Origin: Mesorhizobium sp. AR07
GTDB taxonomy: Bacteria; Pseudomonadota; Alphaproteobacteria; Rhizobiales; Rhizobiaceae
Reading direction: 5' to 3'
Assembly: GCF_024746815.1 (NCBI RefSeq)
Contig: NZ_CP080525.1
Coordinates: forward strand, 4,644,501 to 4,708,500
DNA length: 64,000 bases
Shown here: in pieces, positions 45,837 to 54,048 of the stretch
Layout: the number at the start of each line of letters is the position of its first letter
Numbering within the stretch: position 1 is the first letter of the stretch
Position numbers and translations under genes: made by a program
The notes under the pieces: model-generated
What the model was told of the DNA's origin: nothing
The model's database searches: none
Seen by the model: the letters and a program-made list of their open reading frames with translations, nothing else

Positions 45837-46700
45837 GTGATCCGTTACGCGAAACCCACCACGGTCGACGAGGCGCTCGCTCTGCTTGGCGAGGGCGCCT
45901 GGCGCATCCTTGCCGGCGGCACCGATTTCTATCCGGCACAAGGCAGCAAGCCGTTCCGCGATGACGTCCTCGACATCAACGGCCTTACGGCGCTGCGCGG
46001 CATTGCCGAGACGGATGACCACTTCGTCATCGGCGCGCGCACCACCTGGACCGACATCATCCGCCATCCCTTGCCGCCCGCCTTCGATGGGCTGAAGCAG
46101 GCGGCGCGCGAGGTTGGTTCGGCGCAGATCCAGAACGTCGCCTCGGTTGCCGGCAATCTCTGCAATGCCTCACCTGCCGCCGACGGCGTGCCGGCCCTGC
46201 TGACCCTCGATGCCGAAGTCGAACTGTGTTCAGTGGCGGCGACGCGTCATCTGCCGCTGCAGGACTTCATTCTCGGCAACCGCCGCACCGCCTTGCGGCC
46301 CGGCGAGATGGTTACGGCCATCCGCGTGCCGAAACCTGCTGCCGCCGGCACGTCGGCTTTCGTCAAGCTCGGCGCCCGGCGCTACCTCGTCATTTCCATC
46401 GCCATGGTGGCGGCGCGGCTGGTCGTGGACGACGGCATTGTCGGCCGTGCGGCTGTCGCCGCCGGCTCCTGCTCGGTGGTGGCCAGGCGGCTTGCCGGCG
46501 TCGAGGCCGCCTTGCGCGGGCTGCCGGCCGGCCAGGCGCTGGCCAATGCGGTCCTGGCCGCGCCGATGGCTGAGCTGTCACCGATCGCCGATGTGCGCGG
46601 CAGCGCCGAATACCGGCTCGATGCGGTGCGCGAGATTGTCGCCCGCGCCGTGCTCGCGGCTGCGGGTTATCAGGCTGATGGTAGCAGGGTGGCGGCATGA
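45837..46700 (+). CDS. molybdenum hydroxylase FAD-binding subunit (xanthine dehydrogenase family)
   Basis: 287 residues, CoxM/CutM-type. LAGGTDFYPAQ and VASVAGNLCNASPAADGVPALL are the two FAD-binding loops. The GTG at 45837 is chosen because GGAAGG lies 6 bases upstream and MIRYAKPTTVDEAL is the family start; an earlier ATG would add a non-conserved stretch. It passes electrons from the FeS clusters to its acceptor. Context suggests nicotinate hydroxylation to 6-hydroxynicotinate. It overlaps the next gene by 4 bases. Confidence 0.88.
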   Translation: MIRYAKPTTVDEALALLGEGAWRILAGGTDFYPAQGSKPFRDDVLDINGLTALRGIAETDDHFVIGARTTWTDIIRHPLPPAFDGLKQAAREVGSAQIQNVASVAGNLCNASPAADGVPALLTLDAEVELCSVAATRHLPLQDFILGNRRTALRPGEMVTAIRVPKPAAAGTSAFVKLGARRYLVISIAMVAARLVVDDGIVGRAAVAAGSCSVVARRLAGVEAALRGLPAGQALANAVLAAPMAELSPIADVRGSAEYRLDAVREIVARAVLAAAGYQADGSRVAA

Positions 46701-49528
46701 GCCAGGTCTTGCCTGAAATGCGTGAAGCTCCGACCGATGCGGGCGGCGTTCGGCCTGGCCTCGGCCTTGAGCGAGCCGACATCGCCTTCGAGGTCAATGG
46801 CACCGCCATCTCGGTCAACGTGCCGCCGCTGCGCCGGCTGTCCTCGGTGTTGCGCGACGAACTGCTGTTGACCGGCACCAAGGTCGGCTGCGATGCCGGC
46901 GACTGCGGCGCCTGCACGGTGCTGGTCGACGGCGATCCTGTCTGCGCTTGCCTGATGTCGGCGGCTTCCGCCGCGGGAACGGCGGTGACAACAGTCGAAG
47001 GGCTCGCCAATGGCCGGCTGTCGGCATTGCAGGCATCATTCCTGGCCCATGGCGCGGCGCAGTGCGGCATCTGCACACCGGCGCTGCTGGTCGCGGCAAC
47101 GGCATTGCTGGACAAGAAGCCCAGCCCGACCGAGACCGAGGTACAGGACGCACTGGGCGGCATCCTCTGCCGCTGCACCGGCTACCGGAAGATCATCGCG
47201 GCGGTGATGGATGCATCCCTGCAGGCCGGAAGTCTCGATTTCCGTCTGCCTCAGTCCGGCCATGCCATCGGCTCTTCCCCCGTCAGGCTTGATGGCGTGC
47301 CGAAGGTCACCGGCGACGAGAAATTCGGCGGCGATTCTTTCCCCGCCGACGCGCTGGCCGTGCTGGTGGTGCGCTCGCCGCATTGTCATGCCAGCTTCGC
47401 GTTCGGCGATCTTGACGGCTGGGCGAAGGCGCATCCTGGCATCGCCGGTGTGTTTATTGCCGCCGACATTCCGGGGAAAAACTGTTTCGGCGTTATCGGC
47501 CCATTCGCCGACCAGCCGGCGCTGGCCGAGGGTTTTGCTCGCCTTCGCGGTGAGGCGGTGGCGCTGGTTGCCGGCGAGCGCGAGGCGATCCTCGATCTCG
47601 ATTTGTCAGATTTCCCGATTCGCTGGACCGAACTGCCGCATGTCCTGCAGCCTCGCGATGCACAGGCCGATGGTGCGGCGCTGATCCATGAGAACCGCCC
47701 TGCGAACCTGCTCACCTCCGGCTTTGTCGAGCGCGGCGATCCCGAGGCGGCGCTTGCCGGCGCTGCCGTCACTGTGTCCGGCGCCATCGACACCTCCTAT
47801 GTCGAGCACGCCTATATCGAGCCGGAAGCCGGCTACGCCTATATGGACGGCGACACGCTGGTCGTCGTCGCCTGCACGCAGGCGCCCTATATGGACCGCG
47901 ACGAGACGGCGAAAGTGCTTGGCCTCGCCGTCGACAAGGTGCGCATCGTGCCGACCGCGACCGGCGGCGGCTTCGGCTCCAAGCTCGACGTGTCGCTGCA
48001 GCCGCTGATCGGCCTCGTGGCGCTGAAGACCGGCAGACCGGCGGCGCTCGCCTACACCCGCACCGAATCGATGATGTCGACGACCAAGCGCCATCCCGCC
48101 GAGATGAAGGCGACCATCGGCGCCGATGCCGACGGTATCGTCACCGGCATGATCTTTGCCGGCGATTTCAACACCGGCGCCTATGCCAGCTGGGGGCCGA
48201 CCGTCGCCAACCGCGTGCCGGTGCACGCGTCCGGCCCCTATGCGACGCCGAACTACCGCGCCGAGGGCCGCGCCATCCACACAAATGGGCCGATCTCGGG
48301 CGCCTTCCGCGGCTTCGGTGTGCCGCAAGCGACGATCATGCAGGAGACGCTCTATGACGAGCTGGCCGGCAGGCTCGGCATCGACCGGCTCGACTTTCGG
48401 CTGAAGAATTGTCTTCGGAACGGCTCCGAAACGGTTACCGGGCAACGGCTGGACTCCGGCGTCGGCATCGCCGAATGCCTTGAATCGCTGCGGCCGCATT
48501 GGGCGCGCGCGAGGGCCGATGCAGATATATTCAATTATGCTAATATAAAGAGAAAACGCGGCATAGGCGTCGCTTCCTGCTGGTATGGTTGCGGCAACAC
48601 TTCGCTGCCAAACCCCTCGACCATCCGTGTTGGCATCGCGGCAGACGGCGCCGTCATCCTGCATCAGGGTGCCGTCGATATCGGTCAGGGCTCGAACACG
48701 GTCATCGCCCAGATCTGCGCCGACGCGCTCGGCCTGCCGCTGGACAAATTCCGGCTGAAAAGCGCCGATACGGCAATCACCCCCGATGCCGGCAAGACAT
48801 CGGCCTCGCGCCAGACCTTTGTGACCGGCAAGGCGGCCGAGAAAGCCGGCCGCGCCTTGCGCGAAAAGATCCTGCGTTTTGCCAATGTCTCGGAGAAGGC
48901 ATCGCTGCAGCTGGATGGCTCGGCGATCGTCATCCGCGAGGGCGAGGCCGCGCGCCGCATCGATCTCGCCGCTCTCGACGTGGATGGCGATGGCTTCGTC
49001 TTCCGCGCCGAGGAGACCTATGATCCGCCGACGCTGCCGCTCGATGCCAAGGGCCAGGGCAAGCCCTATGCCGTCTATGGCTACGGCGCGCAGATCGCCG
49101 AACTCGAAGTCGACCTCAAGCTCGGCACGGTGAGACTGATCAAGATTACCGCCGCGCACGATGTCGGCAAGGCGATCAATCCGCTGCTGGTCGAGGGCCA
49201 GATCGAAGGCGGCATCGCGCAAGGCATCGGCATGGCGCTGATGGAAGAGTATATCCCCGGCCGTACCGAGAATTTGCACGATTATCTCATTCCGACCATT
49301 GGCGACGTGCCGCCGATCGAGACCATCCTGATCGAGGTTCCGGACCCGGAAGGACCCTTTGGCGCCAAGGGTCTGGGCGAGCATGTGCTGATCCCGACGG
49401 CACCGGCGATCCTCAACGCCATCCGCCACGCCACCGGCGTCCTGGTCACCAAGGTTCCGGCGACGCCGACGCGTATCCGCGCCGCCATTCTCGAGGCCGC
49501 CATTATCGAGAGGGAGGCACGCCGATGA
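46697..49528 (+). CDS. molybdenum hydroxylase, fused [2Fe-2S] and molybdopterin subunit
   Basis: 943 residues. The N-terminal part binds two [2Fe-2S] clusters: Cys65, 70, 73 and 83/85, then Cys123, 126, 158 and 160 (QCGICTPALL, LCRCTGYR). The molybdopterin domain runs from about residue 190 with TGGGFGSKLD, SGAFRGFGVPQ and the catalytic Glu895 in GAKGLGE. The FeS-Mo fusion is as in aldehyde oxidoreductases, while FAD is on a separate protein. By context it is a nicotinate dehydrogenase; substrate identity is inferred. It overlaps the reductase gene by 4 bases. Confidence 0.88.
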   Translation: MSQVLPEMREAPTDAGGVRPGLGLERADIAFEVNGTAISVNVPPLRRLSSVLRDELLLTGTKVGCDAGDCGACTVLVDGDPVCACLMSAASAAGTAVTTVEGLANGRLSALQASFLAHGAAQCGICTPALLVAATALLDKKPSPTETEVQDALGGILCRCTGYRKIIAAVMDASLQAGSLDFRLPQSGHAIGSSPVRLDGVPKVTGDEKFGGDSFPADALAVLVVRSPHCHASFAFGDLDGWAKAHPGIAGVFIAADIPGKNCFGVIGPFADQPALAEGFARLRGEAVALVAGEREAILDLDLSDFPIRWTELPHVLQPRDAQADGAALIHENRPANLLTSGFVERGDPEAALAGAAVTVSGAIDTSYVEHAYIEPEAGYAYMDGDTLVVVACTQAPYMDRDETAKVLGLAVDKVRIVPTATGGGFGSKLDVSLQPLIGLVALKTGRPAALAYTRTESMMSTTKRHPAEMKATIGADADGIVTGMIFAGDFNTGAYASWGPTVANRVPVHASGPYATPNYRAEGRAIHTNGPISGAFRGFGVPQATIMQETLYDELAGRLGIDRLDFRLKNCLRNGSETVTGQRLDSGVGIAECLESLRPHWARARADADIFNYANIKRKRGIGVASCWYGCGNTSLPNPSTIRVGIAADGAVILHQGAVDIGQGSNTVIAQICADALGLPLDKFRLKSADTAITPDAGKTSASRQTFVTGKAAEKAGRALREKILRFANVSEKASLQLDGSAIVIREGEAARRIDLAALDVDGDGFVFRAEETYDPPTLPLDAKGQGKPYAVYGYGAQIAELEVDLKLGTVRLIKITAAHDVGKAINPLLVEGQIEGGIAQGIGMALMEEYIPGRTENLHDYLIPTIGDVPPIETILIEVPDPEGPFGAKGLGEHVLIPTAPAILNAIRHATGVLVTKVPATPTRIRAAILEAAIIEREARR

Positions 49529-51066
49529 GCGAGCTTGCCGAACGTTTTGAGACGCATGACCCCGGCGAGAAGCAGGTGGCGGAGAAGATCCGCTGCGATG
49601 CCTGCCCTGTCATGTGCTACATCGCCGATGGCCGCACCGGCGCCTGCGACCGCTACGGCAATGTTGGTGGCAAGATCGTACGCATGGACCCGCTGACCAT
49701 CCTCGACCATGCGGCGGAGACGGGCGCAGCAATCGTGCCCTTCGTCGCCGAGGGCGAGGCGTGGGACGGCGAACTGGTCAACACCGGCCGCCGCTTCGTC
49801 ACCGCCATCGGTGCGGGCACCACCTATCCCGATTACAAGCCGGCCCCGTTCATCGTCAGCCAGGAAGTCGAGGGCGTCGATCTCGTCACCGTCGTCACCG
49901 AGGGCATCTTCTCCTATTGCGGCGTCAAGGTGAAGATCGACACCGACCGTCATCTCGGACCCGAAACGGCTGTGGTGCGATCGCAGGGCGAGGCGATCGG
50001 CCATGTCACGACGGGCGAATACGGCTCGCAGATGCTGTCGCTGGGTGGCGTGCATCACCTGACCGGCGGCTCGAAGTCGGAAGGTCGGGCCACCTGCGAC
50101 GCGCTGCTCAGTCTGTGCAACCGCAAGCCGGTGGAGCTTGCCATCGACGGCGGCGCCACCATCATCGTCCAAGCCGGCAAGCCGCCTGTTATCGACGGCA
50201 AGCAGGAGCACCGCATGCGTGTCGGCTGCGGTTCGGCCACCATCGGCATGTTCGCCACGCAATGGCGCGGGCTGGTCGACGAGGTTGTGGTGGTCGACGA
50301 CCACATCACCGGCGTCGTTTCCGAGCATCAGGCCGGCAAGGTGCTGGGCTGGCAGGATACCGGCATAAAGATCATCGGCCGCCGTTCGACGCCTGGCCGC
50401 TATTTCAAGGTGTCCGAGCCCGGCCTCGGCTGGGGTGGCACCAGCATTTCCGACCCGCTGTCGATCCTTGGCGAATGGAACGCCAAGAAGGGCGCGCGTC
50501 CTGGGCTGTCGCTGCTGATGGTTTCCACCACCGGCGAGCAATTCGCCTATTACGAACTCGACGACGAACTGAAGCCGGTGCAAAAACCGTTCCCGGAGCG
50601 TTTGCAAAAATCCGTCGGGCTGATCGAGGACAATTGCGAGCCGGCGCTGTGCACCGTGCTGTTCATCGGCGGCGCCGGCGGTTCCCTGCGCGCCGGCGTC
50701 ACCGAGAACCCGGTCAACCTCACCCGTTCCGTGCAAGGCTTGACCACCTATGTGACGGTCGGCGGCGCGCCGGTCTATGTCTGGCCAGGCGGCGGCATCA
50801 CCCTGATGGTCGATGTCACGAGGGTGCCGGAAGGCGCCTTCGGCTATGTGCCGACCCCGGCGCTGGTGGCGCCGATCGAATTCACTCTGCGCCGCGACGA
50901 CTATGTCAGGCTGGGCGGCTACGAGGCCGAAATCCGCAGCGTCGACGACATCGTTGCCAAGGGCGGCGAGTACCTCAATCCGCGACGCGGCACGGGTGCT
51001 GCGGCCGGCAATCCATGGCCGCCGCTGGCGCAGTTGCGCCGCGCTGTCCCGAACGAGGCCGGGTGA
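49525..51066 (+). CDS. 6-hydroxynicotinate reductase-like iron-sulfur flavoprotein
   Basis: 513 residues. The N-terminus has Cys24-x2-Cys27-x3-Cys31-x9-Cys41, an iron-sulfur ligand set. I recognise the overall sequence as the family annotated 6-hydroxynicotinate reductase in rhizobia. In Eubacterium barkeri this enzyme reduces 6-hydroxynicotinate to 1,4,5,6-tetrahydro-6-oxonicotinate and has covalent flavin and FeS clusters. A possible flavinylation sequence is IDGGAT (residues 207-212), loosely like the ApbE acceptor motif; GSAT (236-239) is another. It overlaps the upstream gene by 4 bases and the UPF0280 gene by 1. Confidence 0.8.
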   Translation: MSELAERFETHDPGEKQVAEKIRCDACPVMCYIADGRTGACDRYGNVGGKIVRMDPLTILDHAAETGAAIVPFVAEGEAWDGELVNTGRRFVTAIGAGTTYPDYKPAPFIVSQEVEGVDLVTVVTEGIFSYCGVKVKIDTDRHLGPETAVVRSQGEAIGHVTTGEYGSQMLSLGGVHHLTGGSKSEGRATCDALLSLCNRKPVELAIDGGATIIVQAGKPPVIDGKQEHRMRVGCGSATIGMFATQWRGLVDEVVVVDDHITGVVSEHQAGKVLGWQDTGIKIIGRRSTPGRYFKVSEPGLGWGGTSISDPLSILGEWNAKKGARPGLSLLMVSTTGEQFAYYELDDELKPVQKPFPERLQKSVGLIEDNCEPALCTVLFIGGAGGSLRAGVTENPVNLTRSVQGLTTYVTVGGAPVYVWPGGGITLMVDVTRVPEGAFGYVPTPALVAPIEFTLRRDDYVRLGGYEAEIRSVDDIVAKGGEYLNPRRGTGAAAGNPWPPLAQLRRAVPNEAG

Positions 51067-51947
51067 TGTCCGGCCCGCAAGCGCATTGGCTGCAGGACGG
51101 CAAGCGGCTGCATCTCAACCATGGGCCGATCGACCTGATCGTGGAGGCTTTTGGCGATGAGCACGAATGCCGCGAAGCCTATGAGCAGGCCACAGCGCGT
51201 TTCCAGACCATTTTGGCCGAACTGGTTGAGGAATTGCCCGAGTTGCGCCAGCCGGCCACACCGCGACCGCGCGCCTTCGTTGGCCCGACAGCGCGGCGCA
51301 TGGAGGCAGCGGTTGCGCCGCTGGCGGAAAAATTCCTCACGCCGATGGCGGCCGTCGCCGGTTCGGTAGCCGACGAAATACTTGGCGCCCTGGTTGTCGG
51401 GCGGGGGCTTGACCGCGCCTATGTCAACAATGGCGGCGACAGCGCCATCCATCTCGGCGCCGGCCAGTCGATGACGCTTGCCATCGCCGGCACCGGGCAC
51501 GGTCTGGCTGACCGCATCGTCATCCGTGCCGAGGACGGGATACGCGGCGTTGCCACCAGCGGCTGGCGCGGACGCTCGTTTTCGCTTGGCATTGCCGATG
51601 CCGTCACGGTGCTGGCGCGGACCGGTGCCGAGGCTGATGCCGCGGCGACGCTGATCGCCAATGCCGTCGACCTGCCCTTCCATCCGGCCATCCGGCGTGC
51701 TCCGGCGCGTGAGCTTGCTCCCGACAGCGACCTTGGCGACCGGCCGGTCACGCAAGAGGTCGGCCGGCTTTCTCCAGCGGAAATCGCCACGGCGCTGGAC
51801 AGCGGACTTGCCGTCGCCGAAGATTTCCGCCGCAGGGGATTGATTGCCGCATCGGCGCTGTTCCTTGCCGGACAGACCCGCATCGCTGGTTCCATGGCGC
51901 TTGCCGCGCCCAACAAAAATCCAGGGAAGGAAGTTGCCCATGCCTGA
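51066..51947 (+). CDS. UPF0280 family protein (ApbE-like fold)
   Basis: 293 residues. Typical UPF0280 blocks are PMAAVAGSVADEILGAL, AYVNNGGDSAIHLG and IATSGWRGRSFSLGIADAVTVLA (here VATSGWRG). The family has the ApbE-like flavin-transferase-related fold, and the NNGGD and TSGW segments correspond to the ApbE GGN/TSG region. Its biochemical function is not established. It is locked in the operon: 1-base overlap with the reductase gene and 8-base overlap with DUF1185. A role in attaching flavin to the reductase is my inference. Confidence 0.85.
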   Translation: MSGPQAHWLQDGKRLHLNHGPIDLIVEAFGDEHECREAYEQATARFQTILAELVEELPELRQPATPRPRAFVGPTARRMEAAVAPLAEKFLTPMAAVAGSVADEILGALVVGRGLDRAYVNNGGDSAIHLGAGQSMTLAIAGTGHGLADRIVIRAEDGIRGVATSGWRGRSFSLGIADAVTVLARTGAEADAAATLIANAVDLPFHPAIRRAPARELAPDSDLGDRPVTQEVGRLSPAEIATALDSGLAVAEDFRRRGLIAASALFLAGQTRIAGSMALAAPNKNPGKEVAHA

Positions 51948-52524
51948 GTTTCCGATCCGCAAGATCGCGGTGCTGACCGAGGAGATCTTTCACGAGGGCG
52001 GGCCGATGGCCAAGGTGCCGCGCCGTCGCGCCGCCGCGATGGCGCTGGTCAAGAACCCGTTCGCCGGGCGCTATGTCGAGGAGTTGCAGATCGCCATGGA
52101 CGATCTGAAGCCGCTCGGCCTGCTGCTCGCCGACCGGCTGATCGCGGCACTCGGCGGCGACGTGAAACAGATCGACGGCTATGGCAAGGGCGCCATTGTC
52201 GGCACGGCTGGTGAGCTGGAACATGGCGCGCTGTGGCATGTGCCCGGCGGCTATGCCATGCGCGAGCGGCTCGGCGACGCCAAGGCGATCGTGCCGTCGG
52301 CCAAGAAGGTCGGCGCCTTTGGTTCGCGGCTCGACGTGCCGCTCGGCCACATCAACGCCGCCTATGTGCGCAGCCATTTCGACGCCATGGAAGTCGGCGT
52401 CAGCGACGGCCCGCGCCCTGACGAGATCCTGTTCTGCCTCGCCATGACCTGCGGTCCGCGCGTGCATGACCGCATGGGCGGCCTTGCGGCCAAGGATATC
52501 AAGGCTTGGGACGGGCTGCGGTGA
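51940..52524 (+). CDS. DUF1185 ('amino acid synthesis') family protein
   Basis: 194 residues starting MPEFPIRKIAVLTEEIFHEGG, with the conserved PRRRAAAMALVKNPFAGRYVEEL and the central GYGKGAIVGTAGELEHGALWHVPGG in outline. DUF1185 proteins are small soluble oligomers of unknown role despite the family name. It overlaps UPF0280 by 8 bases and the MarR gene by 4. In a nicotinate-degradation operon lacking an amidohydrolase-type enamidase it is a candidate for ring opening or the following step. Confidence 0.85.
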   Translation: MPEFPIRKIAVLTEEIFHEGGPMAKVPRRRAAAMALVKNPFAGRYVEELQIAMDDLKPLGLLLADRLIAALGGDVKQIDGYGKGAIVGTAGELEHGALWHVPGGYAMRERLGDAKAIVPSAKKVGAFGSRLDVPLGHINAAYVRSHFDAMEVGVSDGPRPDEILFCLAMTCGPRVHDRMGGLAAKDIKAWDGLR

Positions 52525-52982
52525 GCGGCGAGGACAATCTGCTGAAGCTCGTCGAGGCGCAAGAGCCCGACGAAAACGATTATCGCTTGCAGGAGCAGGT
52601 CGGTTTCATCCTGCGCAAGGCGCACCAGCGCCATGTCTCGATCTTTGCCGCGCGCATCGCCGACCTGACGCCGCCGCAATTCGCCGCGCTCGCCAAGCTG
52701 CACGATGTCGGCGAGACCTCGCAGAACCAGCTCGGCACGCTGATCGCCATGGACGCTGCAACGGTGAAGGGCGTCATCGACCGGCTGAAGGCACGCGGTC
52801 TGGTCGAGCTTTCCAAGCATGAGGTCGACAAAAGGCGGCTGCTGGTCAATCTGACCCCCGAGGGCCGCGAGGCGATCGAACGCCTGATCCCGCTGGCGCG
52901 CGACATCACCCAGGAAACACTGGCGCCGCTCTCGACCAAGGAGATCGCCACCTTCATGAAGCTGCTGGCGAAACTGGCGTAA
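52521..52982 (+). CDS. MarR-family transcriptional regulator
   Basis: 153 residues from GTG 52521, which overlaps the DUF1185 stop; a TTG at 52506 is an alternative. The winged helix region DLTPPQFAALAKLHDVGETSQNQLGTLIAMDAATVKGVIDRL and the wing KHEVDKRRLLVNLTPEGRE are clear, each seen here in outline. As the last gene of the operon it probably represses the promoter at 45718-45758 and is released by nicotinate or 6-hydroxynicotinate. Confidence 0.9.
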   Translation: MSGEDNLLKLVEAQEPDENDYRLQEQVGFILRKAHQRHVSIFAARIADLTPPQFAALAKLHDVGETSQNQLGTLIAMDAATVKGVIDRLKARGLVELSKHEVDKRRLLVNLTPEGREAIERLIPLARDITQETLAPLSTKEIATFMKLLAKLA

Positions 52983-53003
52983 GGGCGGCGAGGCAAGGCG
53001 TTG

Positions 53004-53041
53004 GGTTCCTCTCCCCCACTTTCGTGAGGGAGAGGAACCCA
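53004..53041. terminator. bidirectional terminator between MarR and sugar-binding-protein genes
   Basis: Arms GGGTTCCTCTCCC (53004-53016) and GGGAGAGGAACCC (53029-53041) pair perfectly; the inside also pairs CAC-tttc-GTG. It lies 22 bases after the MarR stop and 39 bases beyond the end of the convergent gene, the normal place for a shared terminator. Confidence 0.7.
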
Positions 53042-53079
53042 TATCCTGCGAGGTCGGCGCTCATCTCCGGCGATAGACC

Positions 53080-54048
53080 TCAGAGGCCGTTGTCCTTCAG
53101 CACCTTGGCGGCATTTTCCTTGGTGATCTTCTCAGTCGGCAAAGTGATGGTCTTTTCGACCTTCTCGCCTTTGAGGAATTTGATCGCCTGCCGCAGGCCT
53201 TCGGCGCCGGGGGTGACATAGGTGAAGGTCGCCGTCAGTTCGCCCTTGTTCACCATTTGCACACCTTCGTTGGGCAGACCGTCGATGCCGATGAACTTGA
53301 TGTCCTTCTCGCGGCCGACATCCTTGGCGGCGAGATAGGCGCCATAGGCCATCGGGTCGTTGTGGCCGTAGACGAGATCGATCTTCTCGTTGCTCTTCAG
53401 CGCATTGGCCATCAAATTGTAGGCCTGGTCCTGCTTCCAGTCGCCCGACTGCTTGTCGAGCAGATACTTGATGCCCGGTTCCTTGTCGGTGAATTCATGG
53501 AAGCCGTCATGGCGGTCATGCGCCGGCTGGGTGCCCATGCCACCCCAGATCTCGACGACATTGCCTGATGCCTTGCCCTTGCCGCCAAGCAGTTCGACGG
53601 CATATTCGCCGGCCGCGCGGCCGATCAGCGCGTTGTCGCCGCCGACGAACTGGGTGTAGTCCTTGGTGTCGACATTGCGGTCGAGCACGAAGACCGGAAT
53701 CTTGGCGTCGATCGCCTGCTGCACCACGCCGGTCAGGCCGGCGGATTCCTTCGGCGAGACCAGCAGCGCGTCGACCTCCTGGCGGATCAGGTTCTCGACA
53801 TCGGCAACCTGCTTTTCGGTCTTGTCCTCGCCGTCGGTGATGATCAGCTCGACCTCGGGATGCTTGGCGGCCTCGGCCAGGATGTCCTTGTTGAACTGTG
53901 CGCGCCATGGCTCGATGGTCGTCACCTGCGAGAAGCCGATCTTCCACTTCTTGTCCTGGGCGAAGGCGTTGCCGCTGGTCAGCAGCGCGGTGGTGGTCAG
54001 CAATGCCGCGGTCACGGCGGCAAGCTTCAGCATGTCACGTCGTTTCAT
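53080..54048 (-). CDS. sugar ABC transporter substrate-binding protein
   Basis: 322 residues, type-1 periplasmic-binding protein (ribose/xylose family). The signal peptide MKRRDMLKLAAVTAALLTTT ends near AFA. Then come IGFSQVTTIEPWRAQFNKDI, LLVSPKESAGLTGVV and GIDGLPNEGVQMV. It is the last gene of the sugar operon and overlaps the permease by 4 bases. The substrate is unknown; pentose or furanose sugars are typical. Confidence 0.92.
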   Translation of the reverse strand: MKRRDMLKLAAVTAALLTTTALLTSGNAFAQDKKWKIGFSQVTTIEPWRAQFNKDILAEAAKHPEVELIITDGEDKTEKQVADVENLIRQEVDALLVSPKESAGLTGVVQQAIDAKIPVFVLDRNVDTKDYTQFVGGDNALIGRAAGEYAVELLGGKGKASGNVVEIWGGMGTQPAHDRHDGFHEFTDKEPGIKYLLDKQSGDWKQDQAYNLMANALKSNEKIDLVYGHNDPMAYGAYLAAKDVGREKDIKFIGIDGLPNEGVQMVNKGELTATFTYVTPGAEGLRQAIKFLKGEKVEKTITLPTEKITKENAAKVLKDNGL

